Positions 34,673-47,418 are shown, numbered from the stretch's first letter. The stretch is DNA of 64,000 bases from Papilionanthe hookeriana x Papilionanthe teres (GCA_022702705.1 CM040421.1:53799740-53863739), one strand, 5' to 3'. The notes: generated by a model from the sequence alone, not told the origin. Translations and numbers: made by a program.

Positions 34673-35352
34673 ATGGCTAAGGCCAAAGAGGCTGCAAAAC
34701 TTGCACTGTGTGAAAAGGAAACAAAAATAATCATTTTTTACTTTTGCCTCATTTAAATTGAACTGGAAAATAAGCCAATGAAATATTTCAACAAGGAAGA
34801 GAGGTAGAACATAATCAAGAAATTTGAGGAGAGTGCAGGCCAAGAGTATGATAAGATGCAGTTGAAGAACAAATGAGATAAACTCAAGTAGGATTGCAAC
34901 TTTGGAAGGAACTCAAACGCAGATCAACAGCCTTTAGGTGGGATCCGGTGGAGCTAACAATTGATGCTTCTAAGGTGCGGTGGACATAAAGACTTGCACT
35001 GAGATTTTTTTTCACATGCTCTAATTTGTTTTAATTTATGTACTCATTCAATTGTATGATTTGTTTTTTCTATGTGGAGCTAGCTGCAAAGAAGTTTAAC
35101 CATGTGGCATTGACCCTGATATTGAGGAGAAGTTGGACAAGATGTTCGGGGGCATCGTCACTAAAGGAAAATATGCATGCACGCCCAGTCAAACAGGATT
35201 TCTTGCCACCCATGAGAACTTGGCAGTCGATTTGTCAGCTGAGTCTTCCGATCTCCCCAACCCGGAAGTCGAGTCTAGTTGTCGTACAAAGCAAGCCAGG
35301 ATTGAGAGTAAAAAGAAAGGTAGAGCAACTTACTTTAGAACCCATATTTCAT
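34673..35352 (+). pseudogene. Harbinger ORF1, Myb/SANT-like DNA-binding protein
   Basis: Starts MAKAKEAAKLALCEKE at 34,673. Then come fragments in shifting frames: KYFNKEER...IIKKFEES, GQEYDKMQLKNK, LGWDPVELTIDAS-like text, and after about 100 bp KKFNHVGIDPDIEEKLDKMF and GKYACTPSQTGFLATHE up to 35,352. This order (helix rich in Trp/Lys, 'GWDP..TIDAS', 'F...GIDP..EEKLD.MF') is that of the plant Myb/SANT-like protein encoded beside PIF/Harbinger transposases, which helps recruit transposase to DNA. Several stops and frameshifts, so non-functional. Confidence 0.7.
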
Positions 35353-36449
35353 AACTGGTAGCTCCCTCTATCATTGAAATGCATTCAGTATCAGCTACTT
35401 CCATTCAGCGGGTCGTGCAAATTTTGAATACAGATAAGAAAATTGTTGAGGATTGGCCATTGCACTAATTTGCATTTGAATTGTTTGAACCCCCCCTAGA
35501 GATTCTTTTGTTACGATTCCAGAAGAGAAGAGGATGGCTTATGTGCGGAGATTTTATGAGCGGGAAATTTGAGATCCTTTTTTTATTGTTTCTTTTTGCT
35601 AGTGTTTAGGACAATTGTATTTCTTTATTTGATTGTATTGTTATTTGATTATTTCACCTGCTTAGGACTTTATCAATAATAATCTTATTTGTTTATTATT
35701 AATAAATCATCACCGCTCATAAATCATTACTATTTGGGTCATGATTTTTTTATCATAATTTACTAATCTTGTTTTGTCTCGGCTACTACATGGATTCAGA
35801 TGAAGGTGGAGAAGGAGAAATACAACAATCTATTTGATCAGTGAATATTACGAGACATATGTCCATCACTCTCCATGTTTGACATCGTCGTTAATTGAGG
35901 ACAAATGGGTTGGAGAATTGTTTGTCAGAGACCCAATTAGATTCAGCATCATGTTCCAGATGACTAATGACATATTTCAGATCTTATAGCAGAACTTAGT
36001 GGACATCACAGACTTCATGGGTCATCTAGGACTACTACAAGTGGGATATTGGCCATCACCCTGTATATATTAGTTCAGAACGAGTCAATGTGATGTGTAA
36101 TAAAACGATTCCAACACTCCCTGAGATGATAAGTAGAAACTTTCGGTCGGTTTAAATGCACTTGTCTTCCTTTCTGTGCAAGTTATCAAACCAACAAATC
36201 CGTACTTCAAACGAATGCGTTCGAAGATTGTAGGCATTCAAATTTAAATATGTATGCCTTATTGACCAGAGAAAAATGTATTGAGAAATTCATACCAATA
36301 TTATATTAATTTTTGATGAAATTGCAGTTTAAAGAAAGATATTTTCTATGTTTTATTGCGGGTATGAAGATTTATAAGAAATAGAGCAAAAAGATGGAAA
36401 AATGAGCGAATCTGGAACGAAAAAGACTAAAAGAGATGAAAATTGAACT

Positions 36450-36700
36450 AGCCCGCCGACGGCGAGGAATAGGCCGCCGACTGCGTGTTTTTCCCGAGAG
36501 CATTTGAATATATTATAAAGGAGCACGCCGACGGCAAGATCGAGCCCGCCGACAGCGAGCCTGAGCAGTTAGCCTATGTTCTAGAAGCCCGCCGACGGCG
36601 AGAAGGTTGGTTCAAGCAAAATACATTGAATCTGGACACATTTTGAAGAGGTGCTTAAGCAACCATTGGAAATCTTTCTTCCTCTTTAAGTAGTGATGAT
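36450..36700 (+). promoter_or_regulatory. Palindrome cluster and TATA-proximal block of the solo LTR
   Basis: CCCGCCGACGGCGAGG at 36,452, ACGCCGACGGCAAGATCGAG at 36,525, CCCGCCGACAGCGAG at 36,545 and CCCGCCGACGGCGAGAAG near 36,587, followed by GACACATTTTGAAGAGGTGC and TTAAGCAACC. The TATA position reads CTTTAAGTAG and has decayed relative to TATAAAT at 16,494. Confidence 0.55.
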
Positions 36701-37343
36701 TTTAGGCCAAAGGTGTGTCTTTTTGGTATCTCCTAGGTGTCTTCTTTGTGTCCTTGGTGTGTCATTAATTAGTGTATTTAGTGTGTGAGTGTGTTCTAGA
36801 GAGTATATTAGTACGTTTAATTGAGTGTGTTGTACAAGAAGGAAAAGTCAGAGGAACTTCAAGGAGTTTGCTTTGGGAGAAAATTTGAGATAAGTTTTGT
36901 TTATTGTTTTATAACTTTAATTTTATATGAAATCTAAGATTTGTGTTATTCTTCCTATGCATTCTGAGTAGTTTTCTCTTCTTTCTCCTAGTTTTTAAGA
37001 TTTTGTGAAATTGAAGATTGAATTAGTAGTGCCTAAAATATTAAATAAAAATTGTGATAATCTTTTACTTGAATCTTAATTTACTTTCAATTTGGCCAAT
37101 TAAACTGTTAAAATATGTTGATTTTATAACTAAAGTAAAGATTACATCCAAAATTCAGGGAAAGCAAAGGCCTTGAAAAGATGGTGCAAATAAATAGGGA
37201 AATATTATTATCGGGCGTAGAATTGGATATTTTGGAGTGACAGACTAAAATCTTCAATTTGGTCCTATCGTTTGGGTGTTGAAGTGTAGATATTAGCCCT
37301 CAGGCAAGGGGAACGTGGGAGCTCCGAAGTGATAGCCGGTATC

Positions 37344-39672
37344 TGATCCATGAAAAAAAGTACCTATTTTTAGTGTTCATTTCATGCCCACTTTATGCAT
37401 ATTTTTTTAATGATATTACACTATAAAGGAAGGTATTTTGCATAATTTTGTATTTTTTTGTTTTCAAGTATAAAAATATGATTTTAGAGAAAATGAAGCA
37501 AACACTATGTAATTTTGAGCCAAAATGAGCAAGAAAAACAAATTCTAACTTAGCACATATCAATATGTCTTTCTATGCTTACTATCTTTCATATTTCTCA
37601 CATGTTTTTGGATGAAATTATACTTTTGAGAAATGTTGTTTTTATGTCTATCTTGTAGGTGAAGATGTTAGGAACGCAACACAACTGAAATGGGGCAAAA
37701 CGGAGTTGAAACGAAGCCAAACGGAGCAAAATGGTGGAGCTGCGCACAGGGTGGCGCCTAGGCGCCAAACCCGGCTCCCAAGCGCCAGAGACGACGAGAA
37801 AACGGCGCCTAGGAGCTAGAATCAAGGCCTAGGCGCCAGAATCATCCAGAAACGGTTATTGGATGGATTTTTGACGACTTTGAGAGTTATTTTGACGGTG
37901 TTAAGTAGTTTCTAGACCTTCTAGAAGCCTGGAAGTTATTCCTAATATATAGGACATGTGATACAATGAATCTAGACACATTGGAGCGGTTTAAATCGCG
38001 AAGAGGCGCGAGCCAAAGTGAAGAGGTGCAAAGTGAAGAGGTGCGAAGAACTGGACGTGGTGTCCGGCGCCTAGGCGCCAGATTCTGGTGCCTAGGCGCC
38101 AGATTCCGGTGCCTAGGCGCCAGACAGACCTTCTAGAAGATTCATTGAACATGGACATATTTCGAAGAGGTGCCTTGAGGCAACCCTTGAAGCCTATAAA
38201 TAGGAGGTCACTCCTTCAGAGAAAATCGCACCCTATAGTCTCTCTCTTTCCCCTTAGTCATTTTAGTCATTTAGAGTTATGAAGATGTAGATTTTTACAT
38301 CTTATGGAGAGATTGGTGAGGGATTTTGAGATATTTATGTAAGGAATGTACGAGCGTCGCATGGATCAGTAGGAAACTTTGGTGGAGAGATCTTCTTCTT
38401 TCTTTCAGAAGGAAAAAAGCTAAGTATTGTGTTCTTCATTCTCTTGTAATTGTTGTAAACGCTTTCTTGTGGATTTTCTTTGTTTTAAACCAAGTTTTCT
38501 GTCGTGAATTATCCATGTTTCGTAAGTGATTTCCTTTACTCTTTCTTTTAATATGAAGTAGTGGCATGCGTAGGAAAATAATTTTTATGATAGAATTATC
38601 TATTAGATGCTTCTAGGTGACAGATAGTTGCATAAATATAATAGAATAATAATGAAATAAGTTCCTTGTTGACACTTAATTTATTATATAGTTCCATCAA
38701 TTCTTTTACTTCTTATGCCATTATTTTCATTTACTTTTATTTTGTAATGAAATAGATGCATGTTTAGGAATTAAGATTTGCTTAGATATTCTCTTATTAA
38801 ATTATGGTGATGATATTCATACCGGATTTTCATTTACTTTACAAATTGATCACTTGTATTGTTAAAACCTGTTGAAGAATTCTGAGACCTAGAAGGAGAT
38901 GAATTCTTAACTAGTAGATATCACATGAATCCTTGGGTAGTCGAAGGCCTTGTTCGGGTTATTCAAGGTGAAGTGCAAATAAATAGGGAGATATTGTTTA
39001 TTGGGCGCAAAATTGATTAGTTTTTAGAGTGACAAACTAAATTCTAATAATTTGATCTATAGAAAGGGAACGGGTCACTGGTAGGGCCGACCATAGCCAC
39101 CCTTGGACATCTAGAAGTGTAAGTCTAGATTAACCCATTCTACTAATAAAACATCATGAACCGATCTATAGATTAGTCAATGTTCATTATGCCTGGACCA
39201 AAGGGTAAATAATAGGATTGCTTCTATTTGACACTACTACATTAATTCTAAGCATTTCTTTCCTACACATTATTTATGTAATTGCAAGAGAAAGGTAATT
39301 TTTAATATCTCGAATTTCTCCAAACCAATTTATCCATAAGATATCCTTTTATTTAAGAACTTTATTTAGGATTAGTTATTAGAAAACCCATTTTAATCAA
39401 CATTCCAAATTTAGGCCTTATAGAAATAGACTAGAATTAGCCTAAAGGATTTCTTACCTCGCTTCTTTGTGGGATCGATACCGGGGTTATAGAAGAAAAC
39501 CCTATATTACTTGAAACGATACGTATACTTGCGTAGTACCCCTAGTGTGTAAAATATTTTCTAAAATTTTACAACATTTTGATTTTATACACTAACCGCT
39601 ATTTATAAATTGGATCAAGTTTTTGGCCATCTTTTGGAAGCGAATATTACTGCGTTATTTGCAGTCGGGTCA
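37344..39672 (+). mobile_element. Solo LTR of a second Athila-like family, nested in the first
   Basis: Starts TGATCCATG at 37,344, ends CGGGTCA at 39,672, with an exact 5-bp duplication GTATC at 37,339-37,343 and 39,673-39,677. The interrupted LTR resumes with CCTCCCAGCCTAGCC, matching 17,113 onward. Contains AACACAACTGAAATGGGGCA, GGCGCCTAGGCGCC palindromes, TATAAATAGG at 38,195, and late blocks TGTGGGATCGATACCGGGG and GATACGTATACTTGCGTAG. A primer-site-like AAGTTTTTGGCC lies about 50 bp before the end. No ORF supported. Confidence 0.9.
37753..38204 (+). promoter_or_regulatory. GGCGCCTAGGCGCC palindromes and TATA of the second LTR family
   Basis: A perfect 14-bp palindrome GGCGCCTAGGCGCC at 37,753-37,766 and again near 38,066, with variants (GGTGCCTAGGCGCC, GGCCTAGGCGCC) at 37,829, 38,088 and 38,109. 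Then come CATATTTCGAAGAGGTGCC and GAGGCAACCC, followed by TATAAATAGG at 38,195. The layout parallels the CGCCGACGGCG family. Confidence 0.6.
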
Positions 39673-40476
39673 GTATCCTCCCAGCCTAGCCGCATATTCA
39701 GTAACCAAGCATAGGATTAGTCAATATTCTTTATGCCTGGACCAAAGGGTAAAGAATAGGAATGCTCCTATTTGGTACAATATAATTCTAACTAATTTGA
39801 CTATCCTTTTCACTTAATTCTCTTAAACAAGGGGAAAGATACTTTTCTAAATTGCAATCTTCCATTCAAAAATAGAGCTTAGTATAAGTGTTCTTTATTT
39901 CCGTATACTAGATAGTAATTGCATCTGCTAAAAATTAGTTCATAATCTCTAACTTCTCTGTGGGATTGATATCCAGGACTCCATTAGAGCCCTGTATTAC
40001 TTGAATGATATGTATACTTGCGTTGATAAAAGGGGTAACTTTGTTATTATTGAATATTATTTTTATACTGGTTAAACATTTATATAGTTGAACGCTTTCG
40101 CCACCACCCCCCGGTCACTTATATTTTGACCTCATTTTTATTTGGGTAGGATTACATCAGAGCAATTAATGGAACCCACGTTGATGCACGGGTTCCAAAT
40201 TGCAAAAAGATTGCATTTACATACGTTATGGGTCTTCTATAGAGAGCATCATGGTCATTTGTGACTTTAACATGTGCTTTACTTTCGTAATGCCCGGTTG
40301 GGAGGGTAGCGCACATGACAATAGAATTTTCAGGGCAGCATCACGAAATATCGAATACAACTTCCCACGCCCTCCTCCAGGTACGCTTCAGCCTCAAATA
40401 CTCTGGTTATTAATTATGCTTGATACTATATGTGCAAAATATTTCATATAAATATTATTTAGTGGATGATGGCTAT

Positions 40477-42455
40477 TGATTCACCAAAAAATGTACTACT
40501 TTTTATGCTAAATTTTATAATGATATTGTACTTTAAAGGTATTTTTTCTTGTTTTTTGGTTGTAGGTACATCAAATTGAAGAATTTGGAGTGATTGGAGC
40601 AAAATGAACAAAAATGAAGCAAAAATGGTGTAAATTGGAACCAAAACGAGCAAGGAAGAAAATTCTGACCTGGTGCATTTTGATATATCTTTCTATGCTT
40701 AATCTCTTTTACATTTATCACATATATTTGAATGAAATTACACTTTATTTTTATATCTATCTTGTAGGTATATTTGTTAGGAGCGAAACACAACTGAAAT
40801 GAGGCAAAACAGAGCTGAAACGGAGTCAAATGGAGCGAAATGGTGGAGCTGCGCGCAGGGTGTCCCCTAGGCGCCACCAAATCGGCGCATAGGCCCCAAA
40901 AAATGGTTGGTGATGGTTTTTTCCATAACTTCTTGAAGAAATGTTATATTTGGACGATTTTCGAAGCATTGGGAAGTGACTCTTGGGGAATTCGTTGGGA
41001 ATGATAAAATAGATTTTCTAGAAGAGTTTGGGTCGGTTAGAAGGAGTTATTATTGAAGAGATGTATCTCATGGAGTGAAAAGACACTTAAGGCACCCTTT
41101 GGAAGATTCATTGAATGTGGAATCTTTTTGAAGAGACACTTAAGCATCCCTTGGGAAATTATAATTAGGGCTTAGAAACTCTTAAAGAAGGAGATTTAGA
41201 GAAGGGAGAGGAACTATTAGAAGAGGAGAAGAAGGCTTGGAGAAGAACAAGATAACTTGGGCGTGAGCCTCATGTGGGGTGACAAGGTGAGAGAGAAAGA
41301 GAGAGTGCGAGAATTTCTTCTTCTCTTTTCACTTTGTTCTTAGAGAAGATTGTAATGAGATTGGTTTTGTTATACGAGGAGAGTTTGATTTCCATCAAAG
41401 ATAAGCATTTTCATTGAACTTTTATTTGAATCTAGTACTTTGTATGTGGTTTCAATGACTTGTTCAATAAAAAGTTCTTGTTGTTTCTCCATGTGTAGTG
41501 AGTAGTTTTCTTTACTCTTCCCTCTTACAATGAATTAGTATGCATGTGTAGGATATAAAATTGAGTAGAATGAGAATATATTGTGTTGATTTTACTTTTT
41601 TTCTTCATTTACATGTAAACTTCATCAACTTGCATGTTAAAATCTGTTGTGAGAACATTTAAGAACCAATGCGGTATTGTCTCAGTCAACTATTGATAAG
41701 AATCACATGAGTTTATATGGGTGAGAATGTAGTCCATATAATTGAGTGCAAAGAAATAGGGAGATATACTTTAAAGGATGTAAAATTAGAGGACTTTAGA
41801 GTGACAGGCTAAAGCCCCCAATTTGGTTTGATGTTTTAAGTTTTGATATGAGATGTTAGCCCCCAGGTGGAGGGAGAAGAGGGAACTCTAGAGTGAGAGC
41901 TAGTATTTTCCCTGCCTAACCCATCTTCAAGATTTCAAAGCATCAGATTAACATATGTTCTTTATAGAACCAAGTAAGGGTAAAGAATATAATTGCTCCT
42001 ATTTGTCACAGTCTCTCTTACTACTTGTTTTATATTTACACATGTCTCTAATTTCATTGCATGAGGAAGAGTACTTTTAATATATATAAACCCCACTTTC
42101 TGATTTTCACTAAGTATTTTAGTTTAGAAGTAGAATTGTAGTAATAATTGTAGGATTTAATAAAAACCAAACCTATATTGACCCTCCAAGCTTGGGCGTA
42201 TTATTGTAGACTAGAACTTTTCTTGAAAGCCGCTGTGATTTACCGCGATCTCCGTGGGATCGATATTCGGGGCTTAATCAGAAAGCTCTATATTATTTGG
42301 CAACGATACATATACTTGCATAAAATCCCTATTATTTAAAGACATCATTGAAATCTTACTTGGCTTTGGAGTCAAGTTTTTGGCACCGTTGTAAAGGAAG
42401 AAATTAGACAAAAAAATTAAAGGATTAAACTCTTGTATATTGTAATCGGGGATCA
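40477..42455 (+). mobile_element. Solo LTR, third insertion, related to the 37,344 family
   Basis: Starts TGATTCACC at 40,477, ends CGGGGATCA at 42,455. The flanks GCTAT (40,472-40,476) and ACTAT (42,456-42,460) are a 5-bp duplication with one change. It shares AACACAACTGAAATGAGGCA, GTGGAGCTGCGCGCAGGGTG and CCCTAGGCGCC with the 37,344 LTR, plus GTGGGATCGATATTCGGGG near its end. AAGTTTTTGGCACCGTTG, a tRNA-Asp-type primer-site motif, lies about 80 bp inside the 3' end. Removing the insert restores the transposase frame. Confidence 0.88.
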
Positions 42456-42822
42456 ACTATCCACTACCGCAAGGTTATCTCAAACCCATTCCGGATATAA
42501 GATATCATATATTTGATTTCGAGCGCGCTAGCGATGTTACACGTGGCATAAAAAAGATGTTTAATAGGCTACATTCTTTCTTACGGGGTGTCATCATGAG
42601 GAGTTTTTATGTTTGAAAGAAGAAATAGGTTATACTCCGTGACATGTCATCTTTCATGTTTACCAAACAGGTCCAGATTGTCATTTTCACCTGTAATTTA
42701 CCTGTTATAATGATAGTTTGAAAATTTTACGCTATTTCAAAATTTATTTTTTTAATTAATTCTTTTAGCAAATTTAATTTTTGTCATCACTAATGATTCA
42801 TATTTTTTAGGAATCAAGAAAG

Positions 42823-43131
42823 ATGAGCTCGAGAGTTTCAGGAAGATGATTGCTCTACCACTACGGACTGCAGACTACCCTACTGACGTCACATCAGGCT
42901 CAAAGTTACGGGATACGGTTCTACACGTGCCCCAAGAGCATGGCTGAGAAGTGTGACTTCTTCTGGTGGGTGGACAGTCCATTAGATTCCATTGCAGGAG
43001 ATGATCGGGATTGGACAGTGTCACTGGAGAACATTGTGGCACGGGACACTCACAACCTGCTTGCTAAAAACAATTTAATCATTTTATTGAAAGTAATTTT
43101 AATATTTCTTGTCTTTTTCTTGCACTCTTGA
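42823..43131 (+). pseudogene. GRF-type zinc-finger ORF in the Harbinger element
   Basis: Frame from ATG 42,823 (MSSRVSGR), stop TGA at 42,847, then HYGLQTTLLTSHQAQSYGIR, FYTCPKSMAEKCDFFWWVDS and a hydrophobic end (LLKVILIFLVFFLH). The [GR]xFYxCP...CxFFxWxD pattern is that of GRF zinc fingers, found in small plant proteins with a hydrophobic C-terminus. The first Cys pair of the finger is not seen (HYG where CxCG is usual), so metal binding is probably lost. It follows the transposase on the same strand by 180 bp, inside the transposon ends, so it is a passenger or third ORF. Confidence 0.65.
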
Positions 43132-43920
43132 TTCTCAGTGTTAAGTAAGTTGTGTATCTAAATTTTTGTATTGTTTACTGAATTTCTGCTTATGAAGTAT
43201 CAAATCCATGGGTGTCCTAGTTCTGTTACAAATAAATTTTCTAAACATGGGCAGAATGATCATTGTTCCAGAAACAACTACCTCACAGTTTTTTTCACAC
43301 AGTTGCAAAAAACACGCAGTCAGTTTCACCTTAGCAACTTTCTCACAGTAGCTTCCTGGGGCAACACAGCTGCAACTACCCCAAACAGGCCCTAGGTTCT
43401 CTAATTAATCCTTTCATTATTATTTATTTTCTCGTTCAACTATTAATTTAATATGAATATTATCATTGTTAAAAAAATCATTAATAATGTTAAACAAATG
43501 AATAATTAAGTATTTGCATAATCTAAGTGAGTTCACATAATATGATTTAAATTGTATTGTTTGTACAAAATTTATATCTCATGTTACAATTAATAAATAA
43601 TATTAAATTTTCATTAATACATTATAATTATTAGTGGGGGCTAAGCTAAAAATATTTTTTTAGTGGGAGCACAAATTACTACTTTTAGGAATATCCCTAA
43701 AATTTAGATAAAATAAGTTACATTGAGGATTTCAATAGAAAAAAATTTTATAAATATAATATTAATTTATTTATTAATCTATTTTATAATTTCCATAAAA
43801 TTATTAAATTCAATGATTATACATATATTAATATGCATTGCCAAAAAGAAAAACTGATCAAATATAGGAAAAAGTTAAGTTAAAATTTCCAGACTAATTC
43901 TTCTCTTATAATAGATCCAA

Positions 43921-43997
43921 AAAGTATTGACATGTGATAGAAATATATGTTTTAATATTCATTAATTTATTATATATCTACTACAACTAATGAAAAT

Positions 43998-44061
<64 letters not shown>

Positions 44062-44840
44062 GTGTGTGTGTAGGCCGAAAATGTCACCATACTCATCGGG
44101 TTGAAGGAATTGACGTTCTCACCTGCAGCTCTGCTCTACGACTCGATCGGCTACCCTCTGCATGCCATCTTCATCCGGCAGGCCAAATTGGGTCGGCCAC
44201 CCAATTCTAGCTGGCTACCATCTTGACACGTTGCCTTTCCTCTGACTGGCCGCATCTTCCTCAAACCGGCCACCTTTTCCTTCTATCTGCCGCCTTTTCC
44301 TCTGATCGACTGTCATTTCCTCTAACTAGCCGCCCTTTCCTCCAACCAGCCACCTTTCTTCTAATTGGCCGTCTCTTTCTCCAACCAACCACCATTTCCT
44401 ATGACCAACTGTTTTTTCCTCCGACTGCCACCCTTTTCTCCAACCGGACGTCTTTTTTGTCAACCGACTACATTTTCCTCTAATTGTCCGTCCTTTATTC
44501 TCTTGTCCTCCGACTGGCCACCCTTTCCTCCAATCGACCGCCTTTTCCTCTTACCGGCCCCCCTTTCCTCCAATCGACCGCTGGAACCCGACTACTCCCC
44601 TAATGAGAAACTCCGGAGTGATAAATCCGGTGATCGACGAGGTACCGAGCAGTATGGACCAACACAAAATACTTAAAGTATTGACATATGATAGAAATAT
44701 ATGTTTTAATATTCATTAATTTATTATATATCTACTACAACTAAAGAAAATTTAATATAGATATTAAAATTTTACACATAAAATAATAAAGAAGATACAT
44801 ACTTTTAGACTCTAAATATCATTTTTAAAACTGCTTTTTA

Positions 44841-44899
<59 letters not shown>

Positions 44900-46494
44900 G
44901 TGTGTGTGTAGGCCGAAAATGTCACCAAACTCATCAGGCTGAAGGAATTGACGTTCTCACCTGCAGCCTGCTCTACAGCTGATTGGCTACCCTCTGCATA
45001 CCATCTTCATCTGACAGGCCAAATTAGGTCGGCCACCCAATTCTAGTTGGCTACCATCTTGACCCGCTACCTTTCCTCTAACTGGCCGCATCTTCCTGAA
45101 ACCGGTCACCTTTTCCTTCTATCTGCCGCCTTTTCCTCTGATCGACTGTCATTTCCTCCGACTGGCCGCCCTTTCCTCCAACCAGCCACCTTTCTTCTAA
45201 TCGGCCGCCTCTTTCTCCAACCAACCACCATTTCCTCTGACCAACTGCTTTTTCCTCCGACTGGCCGCCCTTTCCTCCAACCGGACGTCTTTTTTGCGAA
45301 CCGACAACATTTTCCTCAAACTGACCGTCCTTTCTTCTCTTGTCCTTCGACTGGCCACCGTTTCCTCCAATCGACAGCCTTTTCCTCTTACTGGCTTCCC
45401 TTTCCTCCAATCGGCCGCTGGAACCTGACTACTCCCCCTAATAGAGATACTCTAGAGTGACAAATCTGATGATCGACGAGGTACCGAGTAGTATGTACCA
45501 ACACAAAAGACTTAAAGTATTGACATATGATAGAAATATATGTTTTAATATTCATTAATTTATTATATATCTACTACAACTAATGAAAATTTAATGTAGA
45601 TATTAAAAATTTACACTTAAAATAATAAAGAAGATACATACTTTTAGACTCTAAATATCATTTTTAAAACCGTTTTTTATGCATATATATATATATATAT
45701 ATTATATGTGTGTGTGTGTGTGTGTAGGCCGAAAATGTCACCATACTCATCAGGCTGAAGGAATTGACGTTCTCACCTGCAGCCTGCTCTACAGCCGATC
45801 GGCTACCCTCTGCATGCCATCTTCATCCGGCAGGCCAAATTGGGTCGGCCACCCAATTCTAGCTGGCTACCATCTTGACACGTAGCCTTTCCTCTGATTG
45901 GCCGTATCTTCCTCAAACCGGCCACCTTTTCCTTCTATCTACCGCCTTTTCCTCTGATCGACTGTCATTTCCTCTAACCAGCCGCCCTTTCCTCCAACCA
46001 GCCACCTTTCTTCTAATTGGCCGCCTCTTTCTCCAACCAACCACCATTTCCCCTGACCAACTGTTTTTTCCTCCGACCGCCGCCCTTTTCTCCAACTGGA
46101 CGTCTTTTTTGTCAACCGACTACATTTTCCTCTAACTGTCCGTCCTTTCTTCTCTTGTCCTCCGACTGGCCACCCTTTCCTCCAATCGACCGCCTTTTCC
46201 TCTTACCGGCCCCCCTTTCCTCCAATCGACCGCTGGAACCTGACTACTCCCCTTAATAGAGAAACTCCAAAGTGATAAATCTAGTGATCGACGAGGTACC
46301 GAGCAGTATGGACCAACACAAAAGACTTAAAGTATTGACATATGATAGAAATATATGTTTTAATATTCATTAATTTATTATATATCTACTACAACTAAAG
46401 AAAATTTAATATAGATATTAAAATTTTACACTTAAAATAATAAAGAAGATACATACTTTTAGACTCTAAATATCATTTTTAAAACTGTTTTTTA

Positions 46495-46561
<67 letters not shown>

Positions 46562-47339
46562 GTGTGTGTAGGCCGAAAATGTCACCAAACTCATCAGGCT
46601 GAAGGAATTGACGTTCTCATCTGCAGCCTGCTCTACAGCTAATTGGCTACGCTCTGCATGCCATCTTCATCTGACAGGCCAAATTGGGTCGGCCACCCAA
46701 TTCTAGTTGGCTACCATCTTGACCCGCTGCCTTTCCTCTAACTGGCCGCATCTTCCTCAAACCGGCCACCTTTTCCTTCTATCCGCCGCCTTTTCCTCTG
46801 ATCGACTGTCATTTCCTCTGACTGGCCGCCCTTTCCTCCAACCAGCCACCTTTCTTCTAATCGTTCGCCTCTTTCTCCAACCAACCACCATTTCCTCTGA
46901 CCAACTGCTTTTTCCTCCGACTGGCCGCCCTTTCCTCCAACCGGACGTCTTTTTTGCGAACCGACTACATTTTCATCAAACTGACCGTCCTTTCTTCTCT
47001 TGTCCTTCGACTGGCCACCGTTTCCTCCAATCGACCGCCTTTTCCTCTTACTGGCTCCCCTTTCCTCCAATCGGCCGCTGGAACCTGACTACTCCCCCTA
47101 ATAGAGATACTCTAGAGTGACAAATCTGATGATCGACGAGGTACCGAGTAGTATATACCAACATAAAAGACTTAAAGTATTGACATATGATAGAAATAAA
47201 TGTTTTAATATTCATTAATTTATTATATATCTACTACAACTAATGAAAATTTAATATAGATATTAAAAATTTACACTTAAAATAATAAAGAAGATACATA
47301 TTTTTAGACTCTAAATATCATTTTTAAAACTGTTTTTTA

Positions 47340-47418
<79 letters not shown>

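Larger units (their letters stand above)
36263..40117 (+). mobile_element. Athila-like solo LTR inserted in the transposase
   Basis: Starts TGACC (36,263), ends GGTCA (40,117), flanked by the 5-bp duplication CTTAT (36,258-36,262 and 40,118-40,122). It matches the LTR at 16,070-17,168. Without the nested insertion its length is about 1.52 kb. The 3' part has the conserved CTGTGGGATTGATA...CTGTATTACTTGA and GTATACTTGCGT blocks. No internal region, hence a solo LTR. Confidence 0.9.
35850..42640 (+). pseudogene. PIF/Harbinger transposase, split by two LTR insertions
   Basis: Three blocks. Block 1 (35,850-36,262): FSIMFQMTNDIFQIL, VIKRFQHS and VQVIKPTNPYFKRM-type text. Block 2 (40,123-40,476): AINGTHVDARVPN, then MVICDFNMCFTFVMPGWEGS, AHDNRIFRAA and VDDGY. 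Block 3 (42,461-42,640): PLPQGYLKPIPDIRYHIFDF, MFNRLHSFLRGVIMRSF. The first catalytic Asp of the DDE triad is Asn (ING for IDG), the second Asp (AHDNRIF) is present, and the position expected to be the last Glu (VIER) reads VIMR. Reading resumes in frame across the insertion between 40,476 and 42,461 (VDDGY | PLPQGY), which proves the two blocks were one gene. Also broken by stops and frameshifts. Confidence 0.88.
31416..43392 (+). mobile_element. Decayed PIF/Harbinger DNA transposon (about 12 kb with insertions)
   Basis: Left end GGCCCCGTTTGGGG at 31,416 and right end (complement) GGGCCTGTTTGGGG ending at 43,392 match at 12 of 14 positions and are of the PIF/Harbinger type. Flanking triplets are TAA (31,413-31,415) and TAG (43,393-43,395), close to the family's TWA target duplication. 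Inside, on the plus strand, are a Myb/SANT-like ORF and a DDE transposase, the two proteins expected of this superfamily, plus a GRF zinc-finger ORF. Three LTR insertions add about 5.8 kb. A tandem array fills the 5' third. All ORFs are broken; the element is dead. Confidence 0.8.
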
